From the NCBI GenBank assembly GCA_016935435.1, contig JAFGQZ010000101.1, positions 1 to 60,614 on the forward strand: a DNA stretch of 60,614 nt, in the 5' to 3' direction. The position numbers were made by a program, and so were the translations under genes. The first letter of the stretch is position 1; the number at the start of each line of letters is the position of its first letter. This stretch comes from Bacteroidales bacterium. GTDB taxonomy: Bacteria > Bacteroidota > Bacteroidia > Bacteroidales > UBA10428. This document shows, one piece after another, positions 50,769-59,792 of this stretch. Below the pieces are notes generated by a model that searched no databases, was not told the origin of the DNA, and saw only the letters and a list, made by a program, of their open reading frames with translations.

Positions 50769-52247
50769 TTAATCGCCTAAGCAATAGAAATATCCATTGC
50801 GCGAGGCAATATATATCCTCCGGTTGTGTACAATGGGTGTTGCTTCGTATTGTCCGGGGTATTCGGCAATTTTTTCAAAATTCAGGTTTTTATCAAATTT
50901 AAAAAGATACAGGCCATTGTACCCTGCAGCAATAATTTTGTTGCCCACAATAAGAGGTGTAGAAATAGAGGGGCCGGTTTTATGCTTAAACACCATTTTC
51001 GGAGGATGGTATTTTTGCTGTAAATCGAAGCCATCCACCCAGACAGAAGTATCGGTTTGCATGTGATCGACAACATATAGGTTTCCGTCGATAGCAGAGA
51101 AGGCTGCAAGGTATGGGTACTCTCCATTATTGTAATTGTCGTTTACGCTTGCTGAACCAATAATGCCCCCATCCCAACTGCCATAGCCAATATTGCCGGT
51201 AGGGAAGAACCATACCACTGCTTCTTCGGGCTTTTTCTTCGGATTAAGTTTTAATGCCCCGCCCGGGCCATCGATGTATTGTTTTTCAATGGTTACTATT
51301 ATGCACGAATCGTGGGTAACAATTGCCGAGCCATCGATGTCGGAACCTATGTAGAAATCCCAGGTTATGGTGTCTTTTTTCAGACAATATCCAAAAATAT
51401 GCCCCGAACCTGATGCAATATAAAATACGCTATCGAGGAGACATATCGACGATTCGGTAACCACATTGTTTTTGTGCCTGATAACATCGTCGGGGGTATA
51501 AAGCAGGGTTTCTTTATAAATGGCTGGCTGGAGCATGCCATCTTTCAAGGCTGCTTTTTTATAGTCGGGGTTAAATTTTGTAAACAGCGAATTTTCAAAT
51601 GCTATATATGCGGTATCTTTATAAACCAGCGCGCTACCATCGACATCGCGGCTATAGCTTGAAGTCCACTTAGCATCAAGCCTCCACAGTTCTTTGCCTG
51701 TAAAGTACGATATTGCCCTGTAACTGGGAATATGTTTAGAGTCGAGGTAGTTGCCCACACCCAGGCGGCTGCCCTGTAATATTACCAGCTTGTTTTCTGG
51801 TTCTGTGGTATCGGGGTTTTCCCAGATGGTGCCTGTGCCTTTCACTACATCGTCGAATTTGTATTGCCAGATGAGACTGCCGTTTTTTGCATCGATTTTT
51901 TTCAGGTGGTGGTCGTATGCCCCCTGAACAATGTATAGGTTTGAATCTTCACGCACAAGCAATGGCTGGCCGGTCCATCCGGCACCGGCCCATATTCTTT
52001 CACCCAATTTTCTTGAAATAACCGTTTTTCCAGCTCCCAGGTAAAGTTTCCAAAGAGGGCATAATGTGTCGGGAGCCACATTGCCATAATAATTTCGGAA
52101 ATTATTGCCCAGGAATGTAGGGATAATTATTTCGTATTCGGGCAGCAAAAAAGGCCCACCGGAACCGGGGGCCTTCATGGTATTTTGTGCAGGTGCAAAT
52201 GCAGGAATCAATAAAATCAGCAGAAAGCCGGTAATTCTGGAGGCCAT
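50769..52247 (-). CDS. Exported PQQ-like beta-propeller protein
   Basis: A 492-residue protein with a signal peptide (1-20, ending APAQ) and about seven to eight repeating beta-propeller blades of the PQQ/outer-membrane-assembly type (repeated W-x-Y/F...DGSAL/DGSAIV and GYG/YIAS patterns, e.g. SRDVDGSALVYKDTAYIAF and DGSAIVTHDSCIIVT). PQQ-binding residues cannot be confirmed and no dehydrogenase domain is attached, so binding may serve protein-protein contact instead. It is 15 bases after the second M23 gene, tying it to wall remodelling. Role unknown. Confidence 0.8.
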   Translation of the reverse strand: MASRITGFLLILLIPAFAPAQNTMKAPGSGGPFLLPEYEIIIPTFLGNNFRNYYGNVAPDTLCPLWKLYLGAGKTVISRKLGERIWAGAGWTGQPLLVREDSNLYIVQGAYDHHLKKIDAKNGSLIWQYKFDDVVKGTGTIWENPDTTEPENKLVILQGSRLGVGNYLDSKHIPSYRAISYFTGKELWRLDAKWTSSYSRDVDGSALVYKDTAYIAFENSLFTKFNPDYKKAALKDGMLQPAIYKETLLYTPDDVIRHKNNVVTESSICLLDSVFYIASGSGHIFGYCLKKDTITWDFYIGSDIDGSAIVTHDSCIIVTIEKQYIDGPGGALKLNPKKKPEEAVVWFFPTGNIGYGSWDGGIIGSASVNDNYNNGEYPYLAAFSAIDGNLYVVDHMQTDTSVWVDGFDLQQKYHPPKMVFKHKTGPSISTPLIVGNKIIAAGYNGLYLFKFDKNLNFEKIAEYPGQYEATPIVHNRRIYIASRNGYFYCLGD

Positions 52248-52262
52248 ATTGCAAACCGTTTA

Positions 52263-53234
52263 TTAATCGAAAGTTTGACCTGATTTTACCGATATTTCTA
52301 TCATTCTTTCGTACTCTTCGGCAGAGAGGTCGTTAAAATAGTAATTTACCGGGTTAACTTTTTTGTTGTTCAGGTGAACTTCGTAATGCAGGTGAGGAGC
52401 AGTTGAAAGACCGGTGTTGCCTACTTTGCCAATAACATCGCCTCGTTTTACCTTTTGGCCCACTTTAACGTTAAATGCAAGTAGGTGGGCATAAAGGGTT
52501 CTATAGCCAAAACCATGGTCGATAATAATTTTATTGCCATATCCCCTGTGCGACGATTCTACAACAGCTATTACCCCATCGCCGGTGGCATATATATCTG
52601 CCCCGGAAGGGGCGGTAAAGTCCATGCCTTCATGGAATTTCCTGATTTTGTAAATGGGGTGGATCCTCCAGCCCCAGCCGCTGGCAGTACGTGTTAAGTC
52701 TTTATTGGAAATGGGTTGTATGGCAGGAATACAAGAAAGCATTTCTTCTTTGCTTTTTGCCAGTTCTATAACCTCGTCGTAAGAAACCGACTGGATATAA
52801 ATTTTCTTCATTATCCTGTCAAGCTGTTTCTTTGTGTTTATTACTATATCAGAATTCTCCATTCCTTCGAGGTTTTGGTAAACATTAGTGCCGCCATAAC
52901 CAGCTTCGCGAATGGATGCATGGATGGGCTCTGCCTCAAAAATGGTGCGGTAAATGTTATCGTCCCTTTCCTGTAAATCGGCCAGCACCGACTCCATGCG
53001 CTTACAATCTTGCTGAATGATTTCGTAATTAAGTTTCAGTTCGGTAATTTGCCTTCTGAGCCCTTTTTCTTTTGGGGAGTCGAAATAATTAAAAAAAAGC
53101 GCAGTATAAATAACTGCAAGTACTATGCTGGCCAGGAAATACATAAAGAATTTTAAAAACTTCTGTTGTGCCGAGCGCTTTACCTTTACATAACTCAGCG
53201 ATTCGGGGTTAAATTTGTAGCTGTGTTTTGCCAT
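52263..53234 (-). CDS. M23 metallopeptidase (inner-membrane anchored), second copy
   Basis: A 323-residue peptidoglycan hydrolase or regulator: membrane segment (about 27-48), coiled coil (about 60-100) and a C-terminal LytM domain (about 180-300). The zinc ligands and catalytic His are present: H201 and D205 in HEGMD, H281 and H283 in HLHYEVH, so it is predicted active rather than a dead EnvC-type activator. Neighbouring gene order has a close paralogue 19 bases upstream. The coiled coil suggests a role at division or with a partner. Confidence 0.88.
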   Translation of the reverse strand: MAKHSYKFNPESLSYVKVKRSAQQKFLKFFMYFLASIVLAVIYTALFFNYFDSPKEKGLRRQITELKLNYEIIQQDCKRMESVLADLQERDDNIYRTIFEAEPIHASIREAGYGGTNVYQNLEGMENSDIVINTKKQLDRIMKKIYIQSVSYDEVIELAKSKEEMLSCIPAIQPISNKDLTRTASGWGWRIHPIYKIRKFHEGMDFTAPSGADIYATGDGVIAVVESSHRGYGNKIIIDHGFGYRTLYAHLLAFNVKVGQKVKRGDVIGKVGNTGLSTAPHLHYEVHLNNKKVNPVNYYFNDLSAEEYERMIEISVKSGQTFD

Positions 53235-53253
53235 AGTTTAAGTTATTTTGCAG

Positions 53254-54207
53254 CTAGAGTTTTTTAATAATTTTTTCATAATCGGTTTCCGAAAGTTCAT
53301 CGGCAAAATAATACACAGGGTTTACTGGTTTGTTATTATGCCTTACTTCGTAATGCAGGTGTACACCGGTTGATTTGCCTGTATTTCCCATTAAACCGAT
53401 CAGTTGCCCTCTTAATACTTTTTGCCCGGGGGTTACAAGTATATTGTTTAAGTGGGCATATATGGTTGAATAGCCAAACTCATGCAATATTACAATTTCT
53501 TTTCCATATCCGTTATGTGTATCGTCAGCAATTGTAACTAATCCATCGGCAGTGGCGAAAATCTCAGTGTTAATTTTGCCGGCAAGATCAATCCCGTAAT
53601 GTGGTTTTATTAATGACGAAAGTGGGTCGAAACGAACCCCGAAATCAGAACTCAGGTATATGTCTTTTGTTGGCTTTACAGGTTGTATAGCAGGTATGTA
53701 CCGGGTTTCCCTGTTAAAAACAAGGGCTTTTTCTTCAAGCTCTGCCAGCGATTTTTCATGTATAAAAACCTGTTTCTTTAATCGGTCGATTTTGTTCTTT
53801 GATATTAAAATCAAATCGGCATCCGATGGCGATAAAAAGTTAACCTGCGGAGTTGAGCCACCTGTTCCGGCAATCCTTACATGTATTGGAAGAGAATCGG
53901 CCTCTAATATTTCGCGGTAAAATTTATCGGAACGGTACAGTCGGTTATGCAGATATTGCTGCAGGCTGTCAATTCTGTAGTTCAGTATTTGAAGTTGGCC
54001 ATTGTAAGCCGATAATTGCGATTTAATGCGCAGTTCGTTTGGTGATCCAAGGCTTAGGTTAAGCAACAATAGAAACGTTGCCGACAAGAAACTAACAACT
54101 AAAAAAAACTTAAGGGTGTTGAGCACCTTAACCTTAAGAGTTGGCCTCCTGGGTTCATACTTTAATTTGTTTTCGTTGTAATAATATGTTTTTAACCTTG
54201 GAAACAA
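53254..54207 (-). CDS. M23 metallopeptidase (inner-membrane anchored), first copy
   Basis: A 317-residue paralogue of the following M23 gene: membrane segment (about 32-54), coiled coil (about 60-105) and LytM domain with H203 and D207 in HYGID, H283 and H285 in HLHYE. I start it at TTG 54207 because a strong promoter (54250-54280) lies between this codon and the only longer start (TTG 54336); the longer frame would put the promoter inside the gene. This length matches the 323-residue paralogue. It is first in a six-gene minus-strand operon, divergent from alaS. Confidence 0.85.
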   Translation of the reverse strand: MFPRLKTYYYNENKLKYEPRRPTLKVKVLNTLKFFLVVSFLSATFLLLLNLSLGSPNELRIKSQLSAYNGQLQILNYRIDSLQQYLHNRLYRSDKFYREILEADSLPIHVRIAGTGGSTPQVNFLSPSDADLILISKNKIDRLKKQVFIHEKSLAELEEKALVFNRETRYIPAIQPVKPTKDIYLSSDFGVRFDPLSSLIKPHYGIDLAGKINTEIFATADGLVTIADDTHNGYGKEIVILHEFGYSTIYAHLNNILVTPGQKVLRGQLIGLMGNTGKSTGVHLHYEVRHNNKPVNPVYYFADELSETDYEKIIKKL

Positions 54208-54249
54208 TTGATTATCAATAATATTTAATCTAAAATTAACTGAGTGCAA

Positions 54250-54280
54250 CAAATCTATAAGAAAAAAACTATTTTTACAA
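54250..54280 (-). promoter_or_regulatory. Bacteroidetes-type promoter of the M23 operon
   Basis: On the minus strand TTG (54278-54280, in GGGTTG) is followed after exactly 20 bases by TAGATTTG (54250-54257), a full TAnnTTTG match. Initiation near 54243 leaves a leader of about 36 bases to the TTG start at 54207. This decides the start codon of the first M23 gene. Confidence 0.75.
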
Positions 54281-54345
54281 CCCTTTTTATAAAGGTAATT
54301 GTTAATAACTGTTGAAACACTTGTCAAAATAAACAAAACATTTAA

Positions 54346-56961
54346 ATGAATTCAAAGGAAATTCGTCAAAAATTCTTTCGGTTTTTTGAGTCAAAGCATC
54401 ACCGGATAGTGCCATCGGCCCCAATGGTAGTAAAAAACGACCCGACCCTGATGTTTACCAATGCGGGTATGAACCAGTTTAAGGATATATTCCTTGGAAA
54501 TGTCGTGGCAAACGATGTTAGAGTGGCCAATACACAAAAGTGCCTGAGGGTTTCGGGCAAGCATAACGATTTGGAAGAGGTGGGCCACGATACATACCAC
54601 CATACCATGTTTGAAATGCTTGGTAACTGGTCGTTCGGCAATTATTTCAAGGCCGAGGCCATTAACTGGGCCTGGGAATTTCTTGTTGGTACAATGGGCC
54701 TCAATAAAGAAATTATATACGCTACTGTTTTCGAGGGCGACAAAGCCGACAATGTGCCAATGGACGAAGAGGCACTAGGGCTTTGGAAACAGCATTTGCC
54801 CGAAGGACGCATTTTATACGGTTCGAAAAAAGATAATTTCTGGGAAATGGGCGACACCGGCCCTTGCGGCCCTTGCAGCGAAATTCACGTTGATCTGCGC
54901 AGCGATAGCGAGAGAAATCAAGTTCCGGGAAGCGAACTGGTCAATACCGGCCATCCGCTGGTAATTGAAATCTGGAACCTGGTGTTTATCCAATTTAACC
55001 GAAAAGCCGACGGATCGCTTACTCCATTGCCGAGCAAACATGTCGATACAGGCATGGGTTTTGAAAGGCTTTGTATGGCATTACAAGGAAAGCAATCGAA
55101 CTACGATACCGATCTGTTCCAGCCAATAATACAACGCATTTCCGATTTTGTGGGGATTAATTATGGCAACAGCGAAAAAACCGATATAGCCATGCGTGTG
55201 GTCGCCGACCACCTGCGGGCAGTTTCGTTTTCGATTGCCGATGGGCAATTGCCATCGAACGCCCGGGCCGGTTATGTTATACGCCGTATTTTACGCCGGG
55301 CAATAAGGTACAATTATACATTTCTGAACCAGAAAGAGCCACTCATCTACAAACTGGTAAACGAGCTTGTGAATGTTATGGGCGATAACTTTACCGAACT
55401 AAAACAGCAGCAATCGCTTATAGAGAATGTAATTCTCGACGAAGAAAAAGCTTTTTTGCGCACGCTCGATTCGGGCATTCGCATGCTCGATTCGCTTATT
55501 GCTGCGGCATCGAAAGAGAACCAGAAGCTTATTAGCGGGCGTAAGGCTTTTGAGCTTTACGACACGTATGGCTTTCCGCTCGACCTTACCGAACTCATAC
55601 TTCGTGAAAACAACATGACAGTAAACATCGATGAGTTTAACAGCGAGATGGCGGCACAAAAAGAGCGTTCGCGAAAAGCTTCGGAAAGCGACGCCTCCGA
55701 CTGGGAAATATTAGTTGCCGACAGTGTGCAGGAATTTGTAGGGTACGAAAAACTCGAAGCCGATGTCCGGATAACCCGGTACCGGAAAGTATCGTCGAAG
55801 AACAAAGACTTTTACCACCTGGTATTCGATAAAACCCCGTTTTATGGCGAAAGTGGCGGCCAGATTGGCGACAAAGGGCTGATAGGATCGGGCAGCGAAT
55901 CTATAGCCATAATCGATACCATTAAAGAAAACAATTTAAGCATACACCTCACCGACAGTTTGCCAAAAGATGTTAATGCCTTGTTTAAGGCAAAGGTTGA
56001 CAATGTTTCGCGCATTGCTACTGCCAATAACCATACGGCAACCCATTTAATGCACTACGCATTGCGTAAGGTGCTGGGTACACATGTTGAACAGAAAGGT
56101 TCGCTTGTGCACCCCGAATACCTGCGGTTCGACTTTTCGCACTTCCAGAAAATTTCGGATGAAGAGATAAGGAGAATCGAAGAGATAGTGAATGACTTAA
56201 TTCGCGAAAACTCTGCCGGAATTGTTCAACAAACCAGTTTCGACGAAGCAAAAAACATGGGTGCAATGGCTTTGTTCGGAGAAAAGTACGGCGATGTGGT
56301 ACGTGTTGTAAAATTTGGCGATTCGGTGGAATTGTGTGGCGGTACCCACGTAGAGGCAACGGGCTCTATAGGTTGTTTTAAAATTATATCGGAAAGTTCG
56401 ATTGCAGCTGGAATAAGGCGCATTGAGGCAGTAACGGCACAAAAGGCTTTAGAATATATGAATGCCAGGATGGATGTGCTTGATGGACTTGCTGCCATTG
56501 CCGGCTGTTCGGTAAAGAACCTGGTACAGACAGTATCGGCCACAATTAGCCAGAATGCCGAAATGAAAAAAAAGCTGGAAGATTTTCTCCACCATGAGGC
56601 CTTGAGGTTGAAGGCCGATTTAAAAAATGCATTACAGGAAATCAACGGAATAAACACCCTCTTTAAAAAAGTCGATGTCGATAATGCCGGGGTGATAAAA
56701 GATTTGGCTTTTCAACTTAAGGGCGAAACAGAAAAATTATTTCTTGTTCTTGCTGCCGAAATTGATGGCAAGGCCAATATTGCCGTTGCCCTTTCCGACG
56801 ATTTGGTGAAAGGCGGCAAGTTGCATGCAGGCAATATTGTGCGCGAACTGGCCAAAGAAATCGACGGGGGAGGGGGCGGACAGCCGTTTTTTGCTTCGGC
56901 CGGGGGCAAAAACCCATTGGGGATACCCCAGGTTTTGGAAAAGGCCAAAAACTATTTATAA
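54346..56961 (+). CDS. alaS: Alanyl-tRNA synthetase
   Basis: Class II synthetase charging tRNA-Ala. The 871 residues include the catalytic N-terminal part ([32 protein letters not shown]), the editing domain with zinc ligands H563 and H567 (NHTATHL) and C664 and H668 (CGGTHVE), and the C-terminal C-Ala domain ending in [17 protein letters not shown]. It is divergent from the M23 operon, an order I recall from other Bacteroidales, and faces a small accessory pocket downstream. Confidence 0.97.
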   Translation: MNSKEIRQKFFRFFESKHHRIVPSAPMVVKNDPTLMFTNAGMNQFKDIFLGNVVANDVRVANTQKCLRVSGKHNDLEEVGHDTYHHTMFEMLGNWSFGNYFKAEAINWAWEFLVGTMGLNKEIIYATVFEGDKADNVPMDEEALGLWKQHLPEGRILYGSKKDNFWEMGDTGPCGPCSEIHVDLRSDSERNQVPGSELVNTGHPLVIEIWNLVFIQFNRKADGSLTPLPSKHVDTGMGFERLCMALQGKQSNYDTDLFQPIIQRISDFVGINYGNSEKTDIAMRVVADHLRAVSFSIADGQLPSNARAGYVIRRILRRAIRYNYTFLNQKEPLIYKLVNELVNVMGDNFTELKQQQSLIENVILDEEKAFLRTLDSGIRMLDSLIAAASKENQKLISGRKAFELYDTYGFPLDLTELILRENNMTVNIDEFNSEMAAQKERSRKASESDASDWEILVADSVQEFVGYEKLEADVRITRYRKVSSKNKDFYHLVFDKTPFYGESGGQIGDKGLIGSGSESIAIIDTIKENNLSIHLTDSLPKDVNALFKAKVDNVSRIATANNHTATHLMHYALRKVLGTHVEQKGSLVHPEYLRFDFSHFQKISDEEIRRIEEIVNDLIRENSAGIVQQTSFDEAKNMGAMALFGEKYGDVVRVVKFGDSVELCGGTHVEATGSIGCFKIISESSIAAGIRRIEAVTAQKALEYMNARMDVLDGLAAIAGCSVKNLVQTVSATISQNAEMKKKLEDFLHHEALRLKADLKNALQEINGINTLFKKVDVDNAGVIKDLAFQLKGETEKLFLVLAAEIDGKANIAVALSDDLVKGGKLHAGNIVRELAKEIDGGGGGQPFFASAGGKNPLGIPQVLEKAKNYL

Positions 56962-57207
56962 AACCCAACAGCCAGGGCTATAAGTCAAATATCGGGCTTT
57001 TGGCTGTGCACTGCCGAATTTCAGCTTCAAGCTTAGGTTGGCAGATAACGGTTTGCGTGTTAGAGCTGTGGCGGTTAGGCTGAGCGCTGGCCTATCAGTG
57101 TACATTAACTTTTGGGGCGAGGGAAAACGCTAAAATACTTATAGCCCCCGCCATTGCTTAAACATGCTGTTGTCGGTTTGTTTTTCTAAAATATTGTTTT
57201 AATTTTT
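56962..57207. other. Non-coding segment of unlike base composition
   Basis: These 246 bases between alaS and the convergent fic gene hold no gene I can support. Immediately after alaS a weak stem ACAGCCA (56968-56974)/TGGCTGT (57001-57007) lacks a T-tract. The part from about 57035 to 57165 is clearly richer in G and C than neighbouring gaps (for example GTGGCGGTTAGGCTGAGCG and a GGGGCG/CGCC pair near 57113 and 57150). It may be the worn edge of an inserted segment. Confidence 0.45.
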
Positions 57208-58089
57208 TCAGTCATTTTCTTCATAGTAATAAGAATAGTCAATCCCTTTCATAAACATTTCGCGATCATTTATTTTAGTGGTAAGGGCATCTTTTAAAAG
57301 AGTTTTCAGGATTTCACTTTTTGTTGGACTTAGCATCATTGCGTTCATGTAATCTCGTTTGCTAATTTTACTCCAATCTACGCATTTCTTGAGACGCTTT
57401 TTTAAAATTAAATCCAACCATATACGGGTGCTTCTGCCATTGCCTTCCATAAAAGGATGGGCAATGTTCATTTCAATATATTTGTTTACGATATCGTCAA
57501 ACGTAGTTTCAGGCATTGCTTCTATTTGCTTTAATGTGTTACCTAAAAACCGTGATACAGCAAATTGAAAACCACCTTTGGAAATGTTTTTTTGTCTTAT
57601 TTGTCCGGCAAAATCATATAACCCACCAAATAAATAAGCGTGAATTTGTTGCAAGCCTTTGGTTGTGCGAACCTCCAAGCTGCCGATAAAAGAACTTTCA
57701 AATAGTGCATACGCTTTTGTCTTGCTTTTGCCATCAATGCTTTCATCCCTGTATGTAAACCATTCAATAAACCGGTTTGCCTTTTTGTCCGGAAATTCTT
57801 TACCCAAGGCAATAATGCCGTGGTAATCCAACATATCGGTTAAATATCGTTTACCGTCATTTGCTAAAAGTTTCAGTTGGGTAGTAGCACTAACCAACTC
57901 ACTTTTTTCTTTTTTCAATTTGGTTTTAAGATATTTCCAATAATTGCGAGTTTTAGTATAGTCATCCTGGTCAGTAAGTACAGCTACAATATCCAACACA
58001 CTAAACCACCACTTAGTGTTTTGCTCGTCCCAATACGCTCGCACTTCGCGGTCGTCAAAGAAACGTATGGATATTTTTACATTACTCAT
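57208..58089 (-). CDS. BRO-N/Fic-domain protein (AMP-transferase-like)
   Basis: A 293-residue protein with an N-terminal BRO-N/antirepressor-like DNA-binding domain (about 5-110, [14 protein letters not shown]...[12 protein letters not shown]) joined to a Fic domain (about 125-280). The Fic active-site motif is complete, [12 protein letters not shown] at 211-222 with H211, so it can probably transfer AMP to a protein target. Near the C-terminus SYYYE (S286-E290) resembles the class III inhibitory motif, but the next residue is Glu instead of Gly or Asn. None of its 18 serines uses TCG, a frequent codon in the neighbouring genes, which suggests acquisition from elsewhere. Target unknown. Confidence 0.85.
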   Translation of the reverse strand: MSNVKISIRFFDDREVRAYWDEQNTKWWFSVLDIVAVLTDQDDYTKTRNYWKYLKTKLKKEKSELVSATTQLKLLANDGKRYLTDMLDYHGIIALGKEFPDKKANRFIEWFTYRDESIDGKSKTKAYALFESSFIGSLEVRTTKGLQQIHAYLFGGLYDFAGQIRQKNISKGGFQFAVSRFLGNTLKQIEAMPETTFDDIVNKYIEMNIAHPFMEGNGRSTRIWLDLILKKRLKKCVDWSKISKRDYMNAMMLSPTKSEILKTLLKDALTTKINDREMFMKGIDYSYYYEEND

Positions 58090-58130
58090 AAATTATTGTT
58101 ATTTACACTGTCACTCTGTAATTTTTAGTT

Positions 58131-58138
58131 CAAAGTTA
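58131..58138 (-). promoter_or_regulatory. -7 box for the fic gene
   Basis: Minus-strand TAACTTTG is a full TAnnTTTG match about 42 bases upstream of the fic start at 58089. No -33 partner is found at the right spacing. Confidence 0.4.
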
Positions 58139-58319
58139 TGATTATTCTTATCGTGTTTTAGGAATCAAAGGTGTCGCATTAAAATGGCCGACAACTGTTC
58201 TGTATTCAATTATTTATATCAGATATAATAATAAATTGAATATTACCCTGTTGTAAGCACTATTTGTAAACCGGATACGTACTGGGTATTTACGTACTTT
58301 TACAGAAATACTATAATTT

Positions 58320-58403
58320 ATGAGAACATCTATTAAAGAACAATCGAGATTTGATGCACGTTTGCCAAAGGAACAAAAACAATTCTTTGAAAAGGCTGCC
58401 TAA
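58320..58403 (+). pseudogene. Truncated DUF1778-like antitoxin N-terminus
   Basis: A 27-codon frame (MRTSIKEQSRFDARLPKEQK onward, ending FFEKAA) matches in tone the first residues of DUF1778/TacA-type ribbon-helix-helix antitoxins, where RFDARLPKEQK is followed by the rest of the DNA-binding and toxin-binding parts. Here it stops after KAA and runs straight into a terminator hairpin. The toxin partner (a GNAT acetyltransferase in this family) is absent. It is most likely a remnant; a short real peptide cannot be excluded. Direct TACGTACT repeats lie upstream (about 58276 and 58292). Confidence 0.55.
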
Positions 58404-58448
58404 CAACCCTTTCAGGCTTTTATGCACCGAAAGGGTTGTTTGTTTTTC
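58402..58448 (+). terminator. Terminator after the antitoxin remnant
   Basis: AACAACCCTTTC (58402-58413) and GAAAGGGTTGTT (58429-58440) make a perfect 12-bp stem with a 15-base loop, followed by TGTTTTTC. The left arm begins inside the stop codon of the remnant. On the minus strand no U-tract follows, so it serves plus-strand RNA. Confidence 0.8.
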
Positions 58449-58469
58449 TGTCAGATATTTTTTGCCAGG

Positions 58470-59792
58470 TTAAACGCCGGCAACAACCACATCGTTAAAC
58501 ATAATGCTTGGGCTTTGCCATCCTCCGTATATCCAGGGGTCGTTGCCCAGTTCCTCAATTTTGTTCCAGAACAGCAAGTGGTTGTCGGCCATGTTCATTT
58601 CGGCAATGGCCTGAACAGGTACCCCGTTTTCGAAAAGCTGTCCGATAACACCAAGAGAAAAATCGCCGGTAGTGGAGTTTGAGTTTCCGCCGATAAAGTC
58701 GGTAATAAGTATGCCGCGCCCGGCCTTTTTCATCAATTGCCCAACCGAAAGTGTACCTGGCGGAACAATGAGGTTCGAACGGCTGCCGGTTGTAGGTTCG
58801 CAATTTAGTTTGCGGCTATAATACCAGTCGATAAAAAAATCTTCAACCACCCCATTGTTAAGAAAGGTGCGTTTTTTCGAAGCAAAGCCATCGTAGTCGT
58901 ACAACCGGCTGTTTAATCCCTTTGGCAGGAGTGGGTTGTCGATAATGGAAAATTTGGGGCTGGCAACCGGTTGCCCTATTTTATCGAGCAGAAAGGAGCG
59001 TTTTTGCTGTATATTGCCCCCCATAAAACCCGCCAGGAAGCCACTAAGCAACCGGCCGGCAACACGGTTTTCGACAATTACGGGCAGTGTTTCGGTTGGC
59101 AGTTTTTTAGCACCCATGAGCCTGAGTGTACGGTCAGCTGCGTTTTCGCCCACTAAGGTTGCCGATGGCAAATCGCCCACGAACCGCGAACCTACCCAGA
59201 AGTTTCCGTTTGGCCTTCGGTCGCCCTCGTCCTGTGCCGACATCGATGCCCCCATCCATACAGAAGTCGATTTGTTGCTTCCGGTAAAACCATTGCTGGC
59301 AACAATAAATTCTTCATCTTCAGAGAAATTGGCCCCGGCCTGCACACTGATTACTTTACTGCCTCCCCGGGCAAGGCACGACTCTTCGATTTGTTTTACC
59401 AGTTCGTGCTTCTCATCGGGCGAAAATGTGGACAGTTGAGGGTCGAAGGTATTTAAGGTATCGGAAAACCCGGTACCTATATACTTTTTATCGGGAAGCG
59501 ACCGAAAGGGATCCTGTTCTATAAATCCGGTATTCTGGCAGGCCTTTTCAATAAATTTTTCAAGCGAGGCTTTACGTAAATCGGGCGTACCCTGCGACGA
59601 ATATCGGCCATCGATATAAATATCTATCCAAATACTCTTGGTTGTAGCTTCTTTTAAGGCTTCGGGCTTATGCTCGCGATAGCTGATATCGACAAATTTG
59701 CTTTTGTAGAGGCTTACCTTGCAGGCAGTGGCGCCTTTCTTTAAGGTTTCTTCCAGTGCCCACTGGCAAAGGTTTGTTATTTCATTTTTCAT
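58470..59792 (-). CDS. tldE: TldE/PmbA-type metalloprotease subunit
   Basis: A 440-residue partner of TldD; together they form a heterodimeric protease that matures microcin- or CcdA-like peptides. The TldE role is given by lack of a HExxxH motif and by NGFTGSNKSTSVWMGAS, NRVAGRLLSGFLAGFMGG and the C-terminal GGNSNSTTGDFSLGVIGQL. The start is ATG 59792, with AGGAGG six bases upstream and its A shared with the tldD stop (TAATG), so translation is coupled. A frame reaching 34 codons further lies inside tldD. Confidence 0.9.
   Translation of the reverse strand: MKNEITNLCQWALEETLKKGATACKVSLYKSKFVDISYREHKPEALKEATTKSIWIDIYIDGRYSSQGTPDLRKASLEKFIEKACQNTGFIEQDPFRSLPDKKYIGTGFSDTLNTFDPQLSTFSPDEKHELVKQIEESCLARGGSKVISVQAGANFSEDEEFIVASNGFTGSNKSTSVWMGASMSAQDEGDRRPNGNFWVGSRFVGDLPSATLVGENAADRTLRLMGAKKLPTETLPVIVENRVAGRLLSGFLAGFMGGNIQQKRSFLLDKIGQPVASPKFSIIDNPLLPKGLNSRLYDYDGFASKKRTFLNNGVVEDFFIDWYYSRKLNCEPTTGSRSNLIVPPGTLSVGQLMKKAGRGILITDFIGGNSNSTTGDFSLGVIGQLFENGVPVQAIAEMNMADNHLLFWNKIEELGNDPWIYGGWQSPSIMFNDVVVAGV

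Noticed and set aside
54208..54336. A 43-codon longer N-terminus for the first M23 gene
   Set aside because: It uses another TTG and would contain the clear promoter at 54250-54280; the shorter start gives the paralogue's length.
57030..57100. Possible integron attC-like site (GTTAGGC near alaS)
   Set aside because: GTTAGGC fits the GTTRRRY core, but no complementary RYYYAAC partner at fitting distance was found, and no integrase or cassette array is present.
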